Positions 1 through 7,678 of a stretch of DNA of 9,850 nt are shown in pieces. The translations under genes were made by a program, and so were the position numbers. The stretch comes from an uncultured Eubacteriales bacterium (GTDB lineage Bacteria > Bacillota_A > Clostridia > Oscillospirales > Oscillospiraceae). The stretch covers positions 1 to 9,850 of the forward strand of contig ONPY01000086.1 of assembly GCA_900319835.1 (NCBI GenBank). Reading direction: 5' to 3'. Positions within the stretch are counted from its first letter, which is position 1. The number at the start of each line of letters is the position of its first letter. The notes under the pieces were generated by a model. The model was not told the DNA's origin, searched no databases, and saw only the letters and a program-made list of their open reading frames with translations.

Positions 1-1004
1 CGTTCGGCACGGACTCGCCCGTGGTGGGCATCGACAGCATGAATGATTACTACGAGGTCTCCCTGAAGGAGTACCGCCTGCGGGAGCTGGAGAAGACCGC
101 CGCGGAGCGGGAAAGCGCCGGCTGCCGCTTCTCCTTTGTCCGGGGCAATATGGCGGACAAGGCGGTGCTGGATAAGCTCTTTGCCGATTTTGAGCCCGAG
201 ATCGTGGTCAGCCTCGCCGCCCAGGCGGGCGTGCGCTACTCCATCGACCATCCGGATGTGTACATCGAATCCAACCTTATCGGCTTCTATAACATTCTGG
301 AGGCCTGCCGCCACTCCTACGACGGGGGGAAGAAGGGCGTGGAGCACCTGGTCTACGCCTCCAGCTCCTCGGTCTACGGCAACAACAAGAAGGTGCCGTA
401 CTCCACCGATGACAAGGTGGACAATCCCATCTCCCTCTACGCCGCCACCAAGAAGTCGGACGAGCTGCTGGCCCACGCCTACTCAAAGCTCTACGATATT
501 CCCAGCACGGGCCTGCGCTTCTTCACGGTCTACGGGCCGGCGGGCCGACCTGACATGGCCTACTTCGGCTTTACCAACAAGCTGCGCGCGGGCCAGACCA
601 TCCGCATTTTCAATTACGGCAACTGCAAGCGGGACTTTACCTATGTGGACGATATTGTCGAGGGCATCAAGCTGGTGATGGCAAAGCCGCCCGAGCGGAA
701 GAAGGGCGCGGACGGTCTGCCCGTGCCGCCCTACATGGTCTACAACATTGGCAACAGCCACCCGGAAAACCTGCTGGACTTCGTGCAGATCCTCTCCGAG
801 GAGCTGGTGGAAGCGGGTGTGCTCCCGGCGGATTACGACTTTGAAGCCCACAAGGAGCTGGCGCCCATGCAGCCCGGCGATGTGGAGATCACCTACGCGG
901 ACACCGAGCCACTGGAGCGGGACTTTGGCTTCAAGCCCTCCACGCCCCTGCGCGAAGGGCTGCGGCGCTTTGCCCGCTGGTACAAGGAATACTACAGAGT
1001 ATAA
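1..1004 (+). CDS. UDP-glucuronate 4-epimerase-like NAD-dependent epimerase (5' end cut off by the window)
   Basis: Extended short-chain dehydrogenase/reductase, probably interconverting UDP-glucuronate and UDP-galacturonate in the cytoplasm for envelope polysaccharide. The frame is open from base 3, so the gene starts outside the window. The visible protein begins FGTDSPVVGIDSMNDYYEV, which matches the end of the first Rossmann strand and the GIDxxNDYY loop of this family. The glycine-rich NAD motif (roughly 20 residues) is missing because of the window edge, not a real truncation. Counting from the Val codon at 21, the NAD-contacting AAQAGVRYS is at 66-74, the catalytic Ser lies in YASSSSVYG (112-120), and the catalytic Tyr-Lys pair is YAATK (140-144). 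TVYGPAGRPDMA and RDFTYVDDIV are further family blocks. A TAA ends the gene 12 bases before ugd, which acts on the preceding step. Substrate is inferred from the NDYY motif and the ugd neighbour; another UDP-sugar epimerase is possible. Confidence 0.88.
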   Translation, partial: FGTDSPVVGIDSMNDYYEVSLKEYRLRELEKTAAERESAGCRFSFVRGNMADKAVLDKLFADFEPEIVVSLAAQAGVRYSIDHPDVYIESNLIGFYNILEACRHSYDGGKKGVEHLVYASSSSVYGNNKKVPYSTDDKVDNPISLYAATKKSDELLAHAYSKLYDIPSTGLRFFTVYGPAGRPDMAYFGFTNKLRAGQTIRIFNYGNCKRDFTYVDDIVEGIKLVMAKPPERKKGADGLPVPPYMVYNIGNSHPENLLDFVQILSEELVEAGVLPADYDFEAHKELAPMQPGDVEITYADTEPLERDFGFKPSTPLREGLRRFARWYKEYYRV

Positions 1005-1016
1005 GGAGAGCGTGTT

Positions 1017-2222
1017 ATGAAAATTGCAGTTGCGGGCGTCGGCTATGTGGGACTGTCTCTTGCGGTGCTGCTGTCCCAGCGGCATGAGGTGATGGCCGTG
1101 AGCACTACGCCGGCCAAGGTGGAGAGAATCAACAGAGGCATCTCGCCCATCAAGGACAAAGAGATCGAAGACTTCCTGGCGCACAGGAAGCTGAACCTCA
1201 CGGCGACATGCGATAAAGAGGCGGCCTACCGGGACGCGGAGTTTGTGATCATCGCCACGCCGACCAATTACGACCCCCATCTCAACTTCTTTGACACCTC
1301 CGCCGTGGAGGACGTGATCGAGACCGTCCTGCGGGTCAACCCAGCGGCATATATGGTCATCAAGTCCACGGTGCCCGTGGGCTACACCCTGCGCGTGCAG
1401 GAGAAGTATGCCAGCGGAAAGATCTTCTTCTCTCCCGAATTTTTGCGGGAGGGCAGAGCCCTGTACGACAATCTCTATCCCTCCCGCATCATCGTCGGCG
1501 CCCCGCTGGAGGACGAGGAGCTGCAGCAGGCGGCCCACCGCTTTGCAGGGCTGCTGGAGGAGGCAGCGGAGAAAGAGCATGTGGACGTCCTCTTCACCAA
1601 CCCCACCGAGGCCGAGGCGGTCAAGCTTTTCGCCAACACCTATCTCGCCCTGCGCGTCAGCTTCTTCAACGAGCTGGACACTTACGCCGAGGCCCGCGGT
1701 CTCAACACCCGCCAGATCATCGAGGGCGTGTGCCTCGATCCCCGTATCGGCAGTCACTACAACAACCCCTCCTTCGGCTACGGCGGCTATTGCCTGCCCA
1801 AGGACACCAAGCAGCTGAGAGCCAACTACCAGGACGTACCGGAGAACCTGATCTCCGCCATCGTAGAGAGCAACCGCACAAGAAAGGACGTCATCGCCGA
1901 CAATGTCCTGCGCAAGGCCGGCTTCTTTGACGGCAAGCGCGACTGCGTCATCGGCGTCTACCGCCTGACGATGAAAGAGGGCTCCGACAACTTCCGCGCC
2001 AGTAGCATCCAGGGCGTCATGAAGCGCATCAAGGCCAAGGGCGTGCCCATGCTGGTCTATGAGCCGACGCTGAAGGAGGACAACTTCTTCAACAGCGAGA
2101 AGGTGGACGATCTGGCTGACTTCAAACGCCGCTGTGATGTCATTATTGCAAACCGCTTCAGCGAGGAACTGCGGGATGTGGCGGACAAGGTCTACACCCG
2201 CGACCTGTTTTCCAGAGACTAA
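1017..2222 (+). CDS. ugd: UDP-glucose 6-dehydrogenase
   Basis: Oxidises UDP-glucose to UDP-glucuronate in the cytoplasm with two NAD(P)+ reductions. The protein has 401 residues, in the size class of the short bacterial enzyme (E. coli Ugd is 388), and resembles it closely along its whole length. Visible blocks are the Rossmann motif GVGYVGLS (7-14), KSTVPVGYT (116-124), FSPEFLREG (138-146, catalytic Glu), [14 protein letters not shown] (200-213, catalytic Lys203) and [14 protein letters not shown] (254-267, nucleophile Cys259). The C-terminal UDP-binding domain includes [16 protein letters not shown]. The ATG at 1017 is preceded by AAGGAG at 1003-1008 with 8 bases of spacing, overlapping the stop of the epimerase gene, so the two are surely co-transcribed. 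One oddity: the acidic residue that normally ends strand beta-2 (Asp29 in the E. coli enzyme) is Ser here (AVSTTPAKV, 27-35), see findings. The gene is followed by an intrinsic terminator. Confidence 0.95.
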   Translation: MKIAVAGVGYVGLSLAVLLSQRHEVMAVSTTPAKVERINRGISPIKDKEIEDFLAHRKLNLTATCDKEAAYRDAEFVIIATPTNYDPHLNFFDTSAVEDVIETVLRVNPAAYMVIKSTVPVGYTLRVQEKYASGKIFFSPEFLREGRALYDNLYPSRIIVGAPLEDEELQQAAHRFAGLLEEAAEKEHVDVLFTNPTEAEAVKLFANTYLALRVSFFNELDTYAEARGLNTRQIIEGVCLDPRIGSHYNNPSFGYGGYCLPKDTKQLRANYQDVPENLISAIVESNRTRKDVIADNVLRKAGFFDGKRDCVIGVYRLTMKEGSDNFRASSIQGVMKRIKAKGVPMLVYEPTLKEDNFFNSEKVDDLADFKRRCDVIIANRFSEELRDVADKVYTRDLFSRD

Positions 2223-2233
2223 TGGAATAAAAG

Positions 2234-2259
2234 AAGAGAGCCCTTCGGCTCTCTTTTTT
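2234..2259 (+). terminator. Intrinsic terminator, probably bidirectional, between convergent units
   Basis: A 9-bp perfect stem pairs AAGAGAGCC (2234-2242) with GGCTCTCTT (2247-2255) around a CTTC loop, and T residues run to 2259. It lies 12 bases past the ugd stop. On the minus strand the same stem begins 2 bases after the stop of the DUF6056-like gene and is followed by CTTTTATT, a weaker but usable T-rich tail. It therefore likely ends both the plus-strand sugar operon and the minus-strand envelope operon. Confidence 0.85.
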
Positions 2260-3580
2260 AATACCCGATGATGCTGTTTACGCCGTAGTATTTGGCCATG
2301 TAGACATTTGGCCAGTCGTCTGGATCTTCGGTGTTGAGATAGGGCAGACCCTCCAGCGCGCTGTACTTGCTGCGAGCGTAGGGACGGGGGACCTGGAGCT
2401 CGGTTTCGCCGTTGGCAGCCGCCTCCTCGATGAGCTCCCGGTTGAAGTACAGCAGGTAATCTGTGCGCAGGATGTCCCTGACGCCCCCATAGACCTTCCA
2501 GACAGTGAGGAGCAGGCACAGGGCGCAGAGGCCGAACAGCAGCTTCTTCGCCCTGGTTTTCAGCAGCGGCGGGAAGAGCAGGGCGTTTGCCGCGAGCAGC
2601 AGGGCAAGACCGATGTAGGTGCTGCGTCCGGCGCAGTAGAGCGCGAAGGTCAGCACAAAGTGCCCGGCCAGCGATCCCAGCAGATATATCGCCGCCAGCA
2701 TCCGCCGCCGCAGGTCCGTCCCGTTTTTGACGGCGAGGAAGAACAGCAGCGCAAAGCTCAAAAGCAGGGGCCAGAAGCGGAGATAGAAAGCGCCGGTCTC
2801 CACGAAGTTGCTGATGAGGACCGAGAGCTTCATCTCGGCCGCCTTGTTGGCGGCTGTGGCCGGGGCCAGCATCAGAAAGAAGAAGCCCGTCAGCGCCAGC
2901 AGCAGGGACAGCGCCATCCAGAGAGAAACGCGCTTTTTATCGAAAAAGACACGCAGCGCGAGAAACACCAGCGCGAGGAAGATCAGCGCCACGGAGGAGT
3001 TCTCCGAATAAGCGCCCACCAGGGGGGAGGAGAGCACCAGCAGAACCTGCACGGGCCTGGAGGGCTCTTTGTCGTCTAGAAAGCTCTCCGCCCAGGGCAG
3101 CAACCACAGCAGGCAGAACACCGCACACCAGAGATAGTTGACTGAGCCGTCCAGCCACAGAAAGACCTGTCCAAACTCCGGCTGCAGAATCCAGAGACAG
3201 CCGAAGACCGTGGCAGTGAGTACGGCGTTGTGTTCGGCGCATCTCAGCGCCGGACGACAGATGAGGCGCACCAGGGCCGCGAAGAACAGGGCGTTGACCA
3301 CGTTGAACACCGGCTTTGGCAGCATCAGGAAAAGCTGCACCAGGGCGTGGGCGATCACGCGTCCGTTCATGCTGTGCCGGTGGGCGGCCATGGAGGGGAG
3401 AAGCTGCGAGAGAGCTGTCATGCGGCTGCCGTCAGCGAAGCTGAAGCAGTAGCGGAAGTCGTCCGCCACCAGGGCTGTGTGCAGATTGCAATAGAGCAGC
3501 AGCAGAAACACCGCCGCAAACACCGCCAGCGACGCCCATTTTGCCGTATTCAGCTTTTCAAAGCGTGATCTCTCTCTCAT
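2258..3580 (-). CDS. Polytopic membrane protein, DUF6056-like
   Basis: A 440-residue integral membrane protein, last gene of the minus-strand unit. About ten hydrophobic segments are visible, for example near 15-32, 90-108, 120-133, 145-163, 178-210, 218-240, 265-284, 295-315, 320-338 and 345-362. The loop after the first segment carries ADDFRYCFSFADG (39-51) and then HSMNGR (69-74), a pattern I associate with DUF6056 proteins. The ADD in the first outside loop recalls the acidic motif of GT-C glycosyltransferases, so a lipid-linked sugar transferase role is possible but only inferred. A soluble tail (370-440) contains DPDDWPNVYMAKYYGV (419-434). The ATG at 3580 is chosen because AAAGGAA (3586-3592) sits 5 bases upstream. 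The frame stays open to 3829, but that stretch overlaps the DUF218 gene in another frame and reads as low-complexity Ser/Pro/Ala. Spacing to the upstream gene is 22 bases. Function unknown. Confidence 0.82.
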   Translation of the reverse strand: MRERSRFEKLNTAKWASLAVFAAVFLLLLYCNLHTALVADDFRYCFSFADGSRMTALSQLLPSMAAHRHSMNGRVIAHALVQLFLMLPKPVFNVVNALFFAALVRLICRPALRCAEHNAVLTATVFGCLWILQPEFGQVFLWLDGSVNYLWCAVFCLLWLLPWAESFLDDKEPSRPVQVLLVLSSPLVGAYSENSSVALIFLALVFLALRVFFDKKRVSLWMALSLLLALTGFFFLMLAPATAANKAAEMKLSVLISNFVETGAFYLRFWPLLLSFALLFFLAVKNGTDLRRRMLAAIYLLGSLAGHFVLTFALYCAGRSTYIGLALLLAANALLFPPLLKTRAKKLLFGLCALCLLLTVWKVYGGVRDILRTDYLLYFNRELIEEAAANGETELQVPRPYARSKYSALEGLPYLNTEDPDDWPNVYMAKYYGVNSIIGY

Positions 3581-3602
3581 GGCGGTTCCTTTCCCGCTTT
3601 GA

Positions 3603-4460
3603 TCAGCGGCCGAAGACCCACAGGTGCGTGACGCCGAAGGCCTCGCGGATAAAGTAGTTGAGCATGACGAAGAAGTAGCCCCAGGGAGCGGCGACGCCGG
3701 CGGCGTCCGGGACCCCCAGGTTGCGGGCCATGGTCTTGGCCCGATAGAGGTGATAGGCGCTGGAGACGATGGCGACATGGCCGGCGGGCTCGTCGCCTCT
3801 CGCGCGGATGATGGCAAAGGAGTTTTCAAGATTCTCCTGGGTAGAGGTGGCCTTGGGCTCCATGAGGATACGCGCAGGGTCGAAGCCCTGGTTGATCAGC
3901 CAGTCGTGCATGGCCTGGGCCTCGGTGATCGTCTCACCCGGCCCCATGCCGCCGGAGACGATGGCCACGGAATCGGGGTAGCGCTCCAGATAATCGGCTG
4001 CGCCCTCCAGTCTGCGGATCAGGGTCAGCGAGGGCTGATCCTTGTACACCGCGGCGCCCAGGACAATCAAATAATCCCGTCCGTCATCTTTGTCGGTGAC
4101 TGCGTTTTTGATAACAAAGCTCTCCACAAAGCAGAACCAGGCCAGGCCCAGACAGGTCAGCACCACCACGATGCGCCAGAGCGCCACAGGCAGAAAGCGG
4201 TGCAGCACCAGCAGCGCCGCCACAAACAGCAGCGCATAGCCCCACCAGGCATAGCCGCGCACGGCAAAGCGCAGAAAAAGGGCTGAGGCGGTTAGCATGC
4301 CGACCAGAACAGGAAGATTTTTCCGAAAGTGCCAGAAAACGATGACAGCCGCAACAGCGCCGATGGCATAGGCGGGATAATAAATTTTCAGCAGAAAGCG
4401 CAGGATGATGGCAGAAAGCGCCGATACTCCCGCGACAAGAGCCCAGGTATTTTTTCTCAT
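3603..4460 (-). CDS. YdcF/SanA-like DUF218 membrane protein
   Basis: The 285-residue protein has four or five N-terminal membrane segments (about 5-25, 28-45, 49-65, 70-90, 94-116) followed by one DUF218 domain (about 128-275). The domain shows the expected blocks: DYLIVLGAAV (129-138), IVSGGMGPGETITEAQAM (167-184), EPKATSTQENL (201-211) and IVSSAYHLYRA (231-241). DUF218 proteins are linked in the literature to envelope integrity and vancomycin tolerance (SanA) and to an S-adenosylmethionine-binding fold (YdcF), but the reaction is not established. The ATG overlaps the stop of the ABC-F gene as ATGA (4457-4460), with GGGAGGA about 9-10 bases upstream inside that gene, so translation is coupled. 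Position in an operon with peptidoglycan synthases fits an envelope role. Family assignment is firm; function is open. Confidence 0.9.
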   Translation of the reverse strand: MRKNTWALVAGVSALSAIILRFLLKIYYPAYAIGAVAAVIVFWHFRKNLPVLVGMLTASALFLRFAVRGYAWWGYALLFVAALLVLHRFLPVALWRIVVVLTCLGLAWFCFVESFVIKNAVTDKDDGRDYLIVLGAAVYKDQPSLTLIRRLEGAADYLERYPDSVAIVSGGMGPGETITEAQAMHDWLINQGFDPARILMEPKATSTQENLENSFAIIRARGDEPAGHVAIVSSAYHLYRAKTMARNLGVPDAAGVAAPWGYFFVMLNYFIREAFGVTHLWVFGR

Positions 4461-6334
4461 TCGCTCAGTTCCTCCCAGCGTTCATAGAGTTCCAGCAGCG
4501 CTGCCTCCAGCTCCTCCTTCTCGGCGGAGATCTCCATCAGCTTCTGGTAGTCGGTGGCGTAGGCTTCGGCCTCGCGGTCTTTTTCCGCGATCTTTTCCTC
4601 CTGCCGCGCGATCTCCCGTTCCAGCTTCTGCAGCGCTTTGTCGTTGTTCTTAGGACGCTGTGGCTTGGTTTTTGTTTCCTTTTTCTGCTCCTTCTCCCGC
4701 TGCTTTTCGTTCTGGGCAAAGACGGTCTGCCGCTCCCGCCAGGCGCAGTACTCCCTGTACCCGCCGCGAAAATCCGTGATGACCCCGTCGTGCAGGGCCC
4801 AGATGCGCGTGGCGAATTTCTCAATAAAATACCGGTCGTGGGAGACAAAGAGCAGGGTCTGCTCGTAATCGGAGAGCGCGTCCTCCATCCACTCGCGGCT
4901 GGCAATATCCAGGTGGTTGGTGGGCTCGTCGAGAATCAGGAAGTTGATGTCCCCGCCCATGAGCATGCAGAGCCGCAGCCGGCTCTTCTCCCCGCCGGAG
5001 AGGGCGCCCACCGGCGTCATCACATCCTCGCCCCGGAAGCCGAAGGCGGCGAGACGGTCTCTGGCCTGCTGGGGACTGCAGCGGCAGTCATAGAGCATGG
5101 TGTCGAGGGCCGAGCGCTGCTCGTTGGTAAAGCCGACCAACTGGGGCAGGTAGGCCGTGCGCACCGTAGGGCCGAGGTAGAGATAGCCCGCGTCGGGCGT
5201 CTCCTCCTGCATGATGAGCTTGACGAGGGTGGACTTGCCGGTGCCGTTGTCCCCAATGAGGGCGATGCGCTCCCCGCCGGTGACCAGCAGCTCCAGATCG
5301 GAAAACAGCGTCCGACCTGAAAAGCCCTTGCGGATGCCGTCCATCACCAGCACCTCGTCGCCCACAAACTCCCGCTCCTTGAACTTCACGTTCAGCTTGC
5401 GCTGCTCGGTGGGCTTTTCGCTCCGGCTGAGCTTTTCGATACGCTTTTCCATGGAGAAGGCACGCTTGTGAAGCTTGTCGTTGCCCATGAAGGCCCAGAG
5501 GTGCATCTGCTCGGCGGCCCGTGTGAGCTGCTCGATCTTGGCCTGGTCCTTCTCGTATTTCTTCAGCTTCTCCTCAAAGCGGCGCTGCCGCTCCTGGACG
5601 TAAAAGCTGTAGTTGCCGCTGTAAAATTCCGCTTTGCCGTCATTGATCTCCACGCAGCGCTGGACCACCTTGTCGAGAAAATAGCGGTCGTGGCTGATGG
5701 CAAGCACCGTGCCCTTAAAGTGGAGCAGGTAATCCTCCAGCCACTCGGTGGCGTGGAGATCCAGGTGGTTGGTGGGCTCGTCCAGCAGGAGAATGTCGGT
5801 GTTCTCCAGGATCAGCCGGGCAAGGTTGACCCGCGTTTTCTCCCCGCCGGAGAGTGAGTCAAAGGGCTGGGAGAGCATGGCGGGCGGGATGTCCAGACCG
5901 TTTGCCACACGGCTGCGGTCCACATCCATCTCGTAACCGCCCAGACGTCGGAAGTCCTCCTGCAGCTTGTCGTACTCCCGCAGAAGGGCGGGCGACTGGT
6001 CGCGCTCCATCTGCTCGGTCAGCTCTTCCAGACGGTCGGAGATGGCATAGAGACGGCGGTGAGCGTCCTTCAGGACCATCTCGGTGGTCCAGCCCTCGGG
6101 GTAAACGGGAATCTGGGAGATGAGACCGAGACGCTTGGAGGGCGCGATGGCGATGTCCCCCTCGTCGGCGCGCAGCTCGCCCGTCAGCAGGCGAAAGAGC
6201 GTGGTCTTGCCGCAGCCGTTGTGGCCCAGGATGCCCACCCGCTCCCCGGCGGTGACCGTGAAGGACAGCCCGTCGAGCACATTGCGGCCGATCTCAAAGG
6301 ACTTGACCAGATTGTTTACGGAAATGTCTGTCAT
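4457..6334 (-). CDS. ABC-F family ATPase (ribosome-associated type)
   Basis: A soluble 625-residue protein with two ABC cassettes and no membrane segments, the hallmark of ABC-F translation factors that act at the ribosomal E site. Cassette 1 has Walker A GHNGCGKT (37-44), signature LSGGEK (161-166) and Walker B ILLLDEPTNHLD (181-192), with switch SHDRYF (214-219). Cassette 2 has GDNGTGKS (361-368), LSGGEK (445-450), LILDEPTNHLD (466-476) and SHDRYF (498-503). Both catalytic glutamates are intact. The charged linker (about 240-325) is the P-site tRNA interaction region. A basic stretch and coiled coil (about 540-622) follow, as in YfmR/YdiF/Uup-type members. This looks more like a housekeeping member than a dedicated antibiotic-protection protein, but sequence alone cannot exclude resistance. 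The ATG at 6334 has AAGGAA (6344-6349) 9 bases upstream. The gene lies 27 bases after the PBP stop and overlaps the DUF218 gene by 4 bases. Confidence 0.95.
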   Translation of the reverse strand: MTDISVNNLVKSFEIGRNVLDGLSFTVTAGERVGILGHNGCGKTTLFRLLTGELRADEGDIAIAPSKRLGLISQIPVYPEGWTTEMVLKDAHRRLYAISDRLEELTEQMERDQSPALLREYDKLQEDFRRLGGYEMDVDRSRVANGLDIPPAMLSQPFDSLSGGEKTRVNLARLILENTDILLLDEPTNHLDLHATEWLEDYLLHFKGTVLAISHDRYFLDKVVQRCVEINDGKAEFYSGNYSFYVQERQRRFEEKLKKYEKDQAKIEQLTRAAEQMHLWAFMGNDKLHKRAFSMEKRIEKLSRSEKPTEQRKLNVKFKEREFVGDEVLVMDGIRKGFSGRTLFSDLELLVTGGERIALIGDNGTGKSTLVKLIMQEETPDAGYLYLGPTVRTAYLPQLVGFTNEQRSALDTMLYDCRCSPQQARDRLAAFGFRGEDVMTPVGALSGGEKSRLRLCMLMGGDINFLILDEPTNHLDIASREWMEDALSDYEQTLLFVSHDRYFIEKFATRIWALHDGVITDFRGGYREYCAWRERQTVFAQNEKQREKEQKKETKTKPQRPKNNDKALQKLEREIARQEEKIAEKDREAEAYATDYQKLMEISAEKEELEAALLELYERWEELSE

Positions 6335-6361
6335 ACCATGTTGTTCCTTGTCTGCTGATTA

Positions 6362-7678
6362 TCAGGTGTCCAGGTTTTCCACCGCCCACTTGAGCACCTC
6401 GCTTGTGACGGCACCGGCCTTGGTCAGACCAAAGCCGCCACGCTCGACCAGGGTGACAAAGGCGTAGGGGTGCTCCTCATCGTCGAGGAAGCCTACAAAC
6501 CAGGAGTGGGAATCCCCGTCGCCCAGCTCCGCCGTGCCGGTCTTGGCGCAGATGGCCATGCCGGGGAAGAGCGTGTCGGCGTTGTAGTGGGTGACGGCGT
6601 TGTTGCGCATGAGCTGGGTCAGCCGCTCGGCGGTGGAGGGCTTGACCAGCACGCTCACCGCGGGGGCTTTGCCAGTCTGGATCATGTGCGGCTCTATGAG
6701 GGTGCCGCCGTTTGCCACGGCGCAGAGAAAGCGCAGCATGGAGAAGGGGCACACCATGTCCGTGGACTGGCCGATGCCGGACCAGCCGGTCTCCGGGTCG
6801 CCCACAAATTCCGTGGGGTAGCTGCCCTTTGCGGTGGGGATGCCGTCGAGCTCGTGCGAGTCGAGAAAGCCGTAATCGGTGACGTATTGGATCATGCGGT
6901 TCTGGCCCAGCTCCACGGCGATCTGGGAAAAGGCCACGTTGCAGGAGTTGGCCAGGGCCTGTTCAAAGTTCTGGGTGTAGTGGTCAGCGATACAGGTGAT
7001 CTCCACCCCGGCGATTTTGATGCCGTCCTCGCAGTACCAGCTGCGGCTGTCCAGGTTGCGCAGGTTCTCGATGGCGGCCGCCGCGGTGACGAGCTTAAAG
7101 ATAGAGCCCGGCGTGAAAGAGGCGGAGATGCAGCGGTTGATGTAAGCCCCTTCACGGGGATTGTTGTTGCCGTCGATGGGGTCCACCGAGGGGGTGGAGA
7201 CCATGCCCAGCAGTTCTCCGGTGCGGTAGTTGCAGACCAGCATGCAGCCGGTGGAGTTTTCACCCAGGGCGCGATAGATCTGGTCGTTGAGCCGCGCGTC
7301 GATACAGAGCTCCATCAGCTTGTCCTCGGAGCGCGTGGTGCCCGTCAGAAGGCTGAAGGTCTGGGTATCGCCCCAGAAGCGGGTGATGATGCCGGTGCCG
7401 GTGCGGCCCCAGTAGTCGCCGGTGACGTGGTAGTTGGCCGCGCGTGTGATGCGGTCGGGGGAGAAATGGTTGTCCGTGCCGTTGAAGTAGGCAAGCGTAA
7501 TGCCGTTGCGGTCGATGATCTGGCCGACAGAGCCGGAGTTTGCCCGGGAAAAATACAGGGCCCACTCCTTGCCGTGGTCCACGTAGCGCATCACATAGAC
7601 TGCCATGCCGCAGATCACGAGGGCCGCGAGCAGCAGCACCGAAAGGGCGCGGTTGGTTATTTTTTTCGTGGCTGCCAC
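6362..7678 (-). CDS. Class B penicillin-binding protein (peptidoglycan transpeptidase, PbpA-like)
   Basis: Membrane-anchored D,D-transpeptidase that would cross-link glycan strands made by the SEDS polymerase encoded just upstream. The 438-residue protein has one N-terminal membrane helix (about 11-30), a short juxtamembrane region with the IIDRNGITLA block (54-63), and a full transpeptidase domain (about 140-435). All three active-site motifs are present: SIFK with nucleophile Ser192 (192-195), SCN (245-247) and KTG (379-381). At 438 residues it is shorter than typical PBP2 or PBP3, closest in size and architecture to actinobacterial PbpA (about 490), which also pairs with rodA. The protein is rich in Cys for an extracytoplasmic domain. 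The start is GTG at 7678, inside the end of the SEDS gene (22-base overlap). The only Shine-Dalgarno, GGGAGG (7680-7685), ends a single base before it, and a stop upstream leaves no better start. The exact start is therefore uncertain; the family call is firm. Confidence 0.93.
   Translation of the reverse strand: MAATKKITNRALSVLLLAALVICGMAVYVMRYVDHGKEWALYFSRANSGSVGQIIDRNGITLAYFNGTDNHFSPDRITRAANYHVTGDYWGRTGTGIITRFWGDTQTFSLLTGTTRSEDKLMELCIDARLNDQIYRALGENSTGCMLVCNYRTGELLGMVSTPSVDPIDGNNNPREGAYINRCISASFTPGSIFKLVTAAAAIENLRNLDSRSWYCEDGIKIAGVEITCIADHYTQNFEQALANSCNVAFSQIAVELGQNRMIQYVTDYGFLDSHELDGIPTAKGSYPTEFVGDPETGWSGIGQSTDMVCPFSMLRFLCAVANGGTLIEPHMIQTGKAPAVSVLVKPSTAERLTQLMRNNAVTHYNADTLFPGMAICAKTGTAELGDGDSHSWFVGFLDDEEHPYAFVTLVERGGFGLTKAGAVTSEVLKWAVENLDT

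Noticed and set aside
1..1004. Epimerase lacking its NAD-binding motif as a pseudogene
   Set aside because: The frame is open to the first complete codon at the window edge, so the missing glycine motif is explained by the cut.
483..2519. Long open frame on the minus strand (678 codons) opposite the epimerase and ugd genes
   Set aside because: It lies antisense to two clear enzyme genes, runs through the intergenic terminator, and its translation has no recognisable domain. It is a by-product of GC-rich third codon positions.
3581..3829. 83-residue N-terminal extension of the DUF6056-like protein
   Set aside because: It overlaps the conserved end of the DUF218 gene in another frame and is Ser/Pro/Ala low complexity. 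The ATG at 3580 has a well-spaced ribosome binding site and leads straight into the first membrane helix.
4457..6334. Antibiotic-resistance ABC-F protein
   Set aside because: The cassettes and C-terminal coiled coil look like a housekeeping YfmR/YdiF/Uup-type member. No resistance-type leader or mobile context is visible, so I call only the family.
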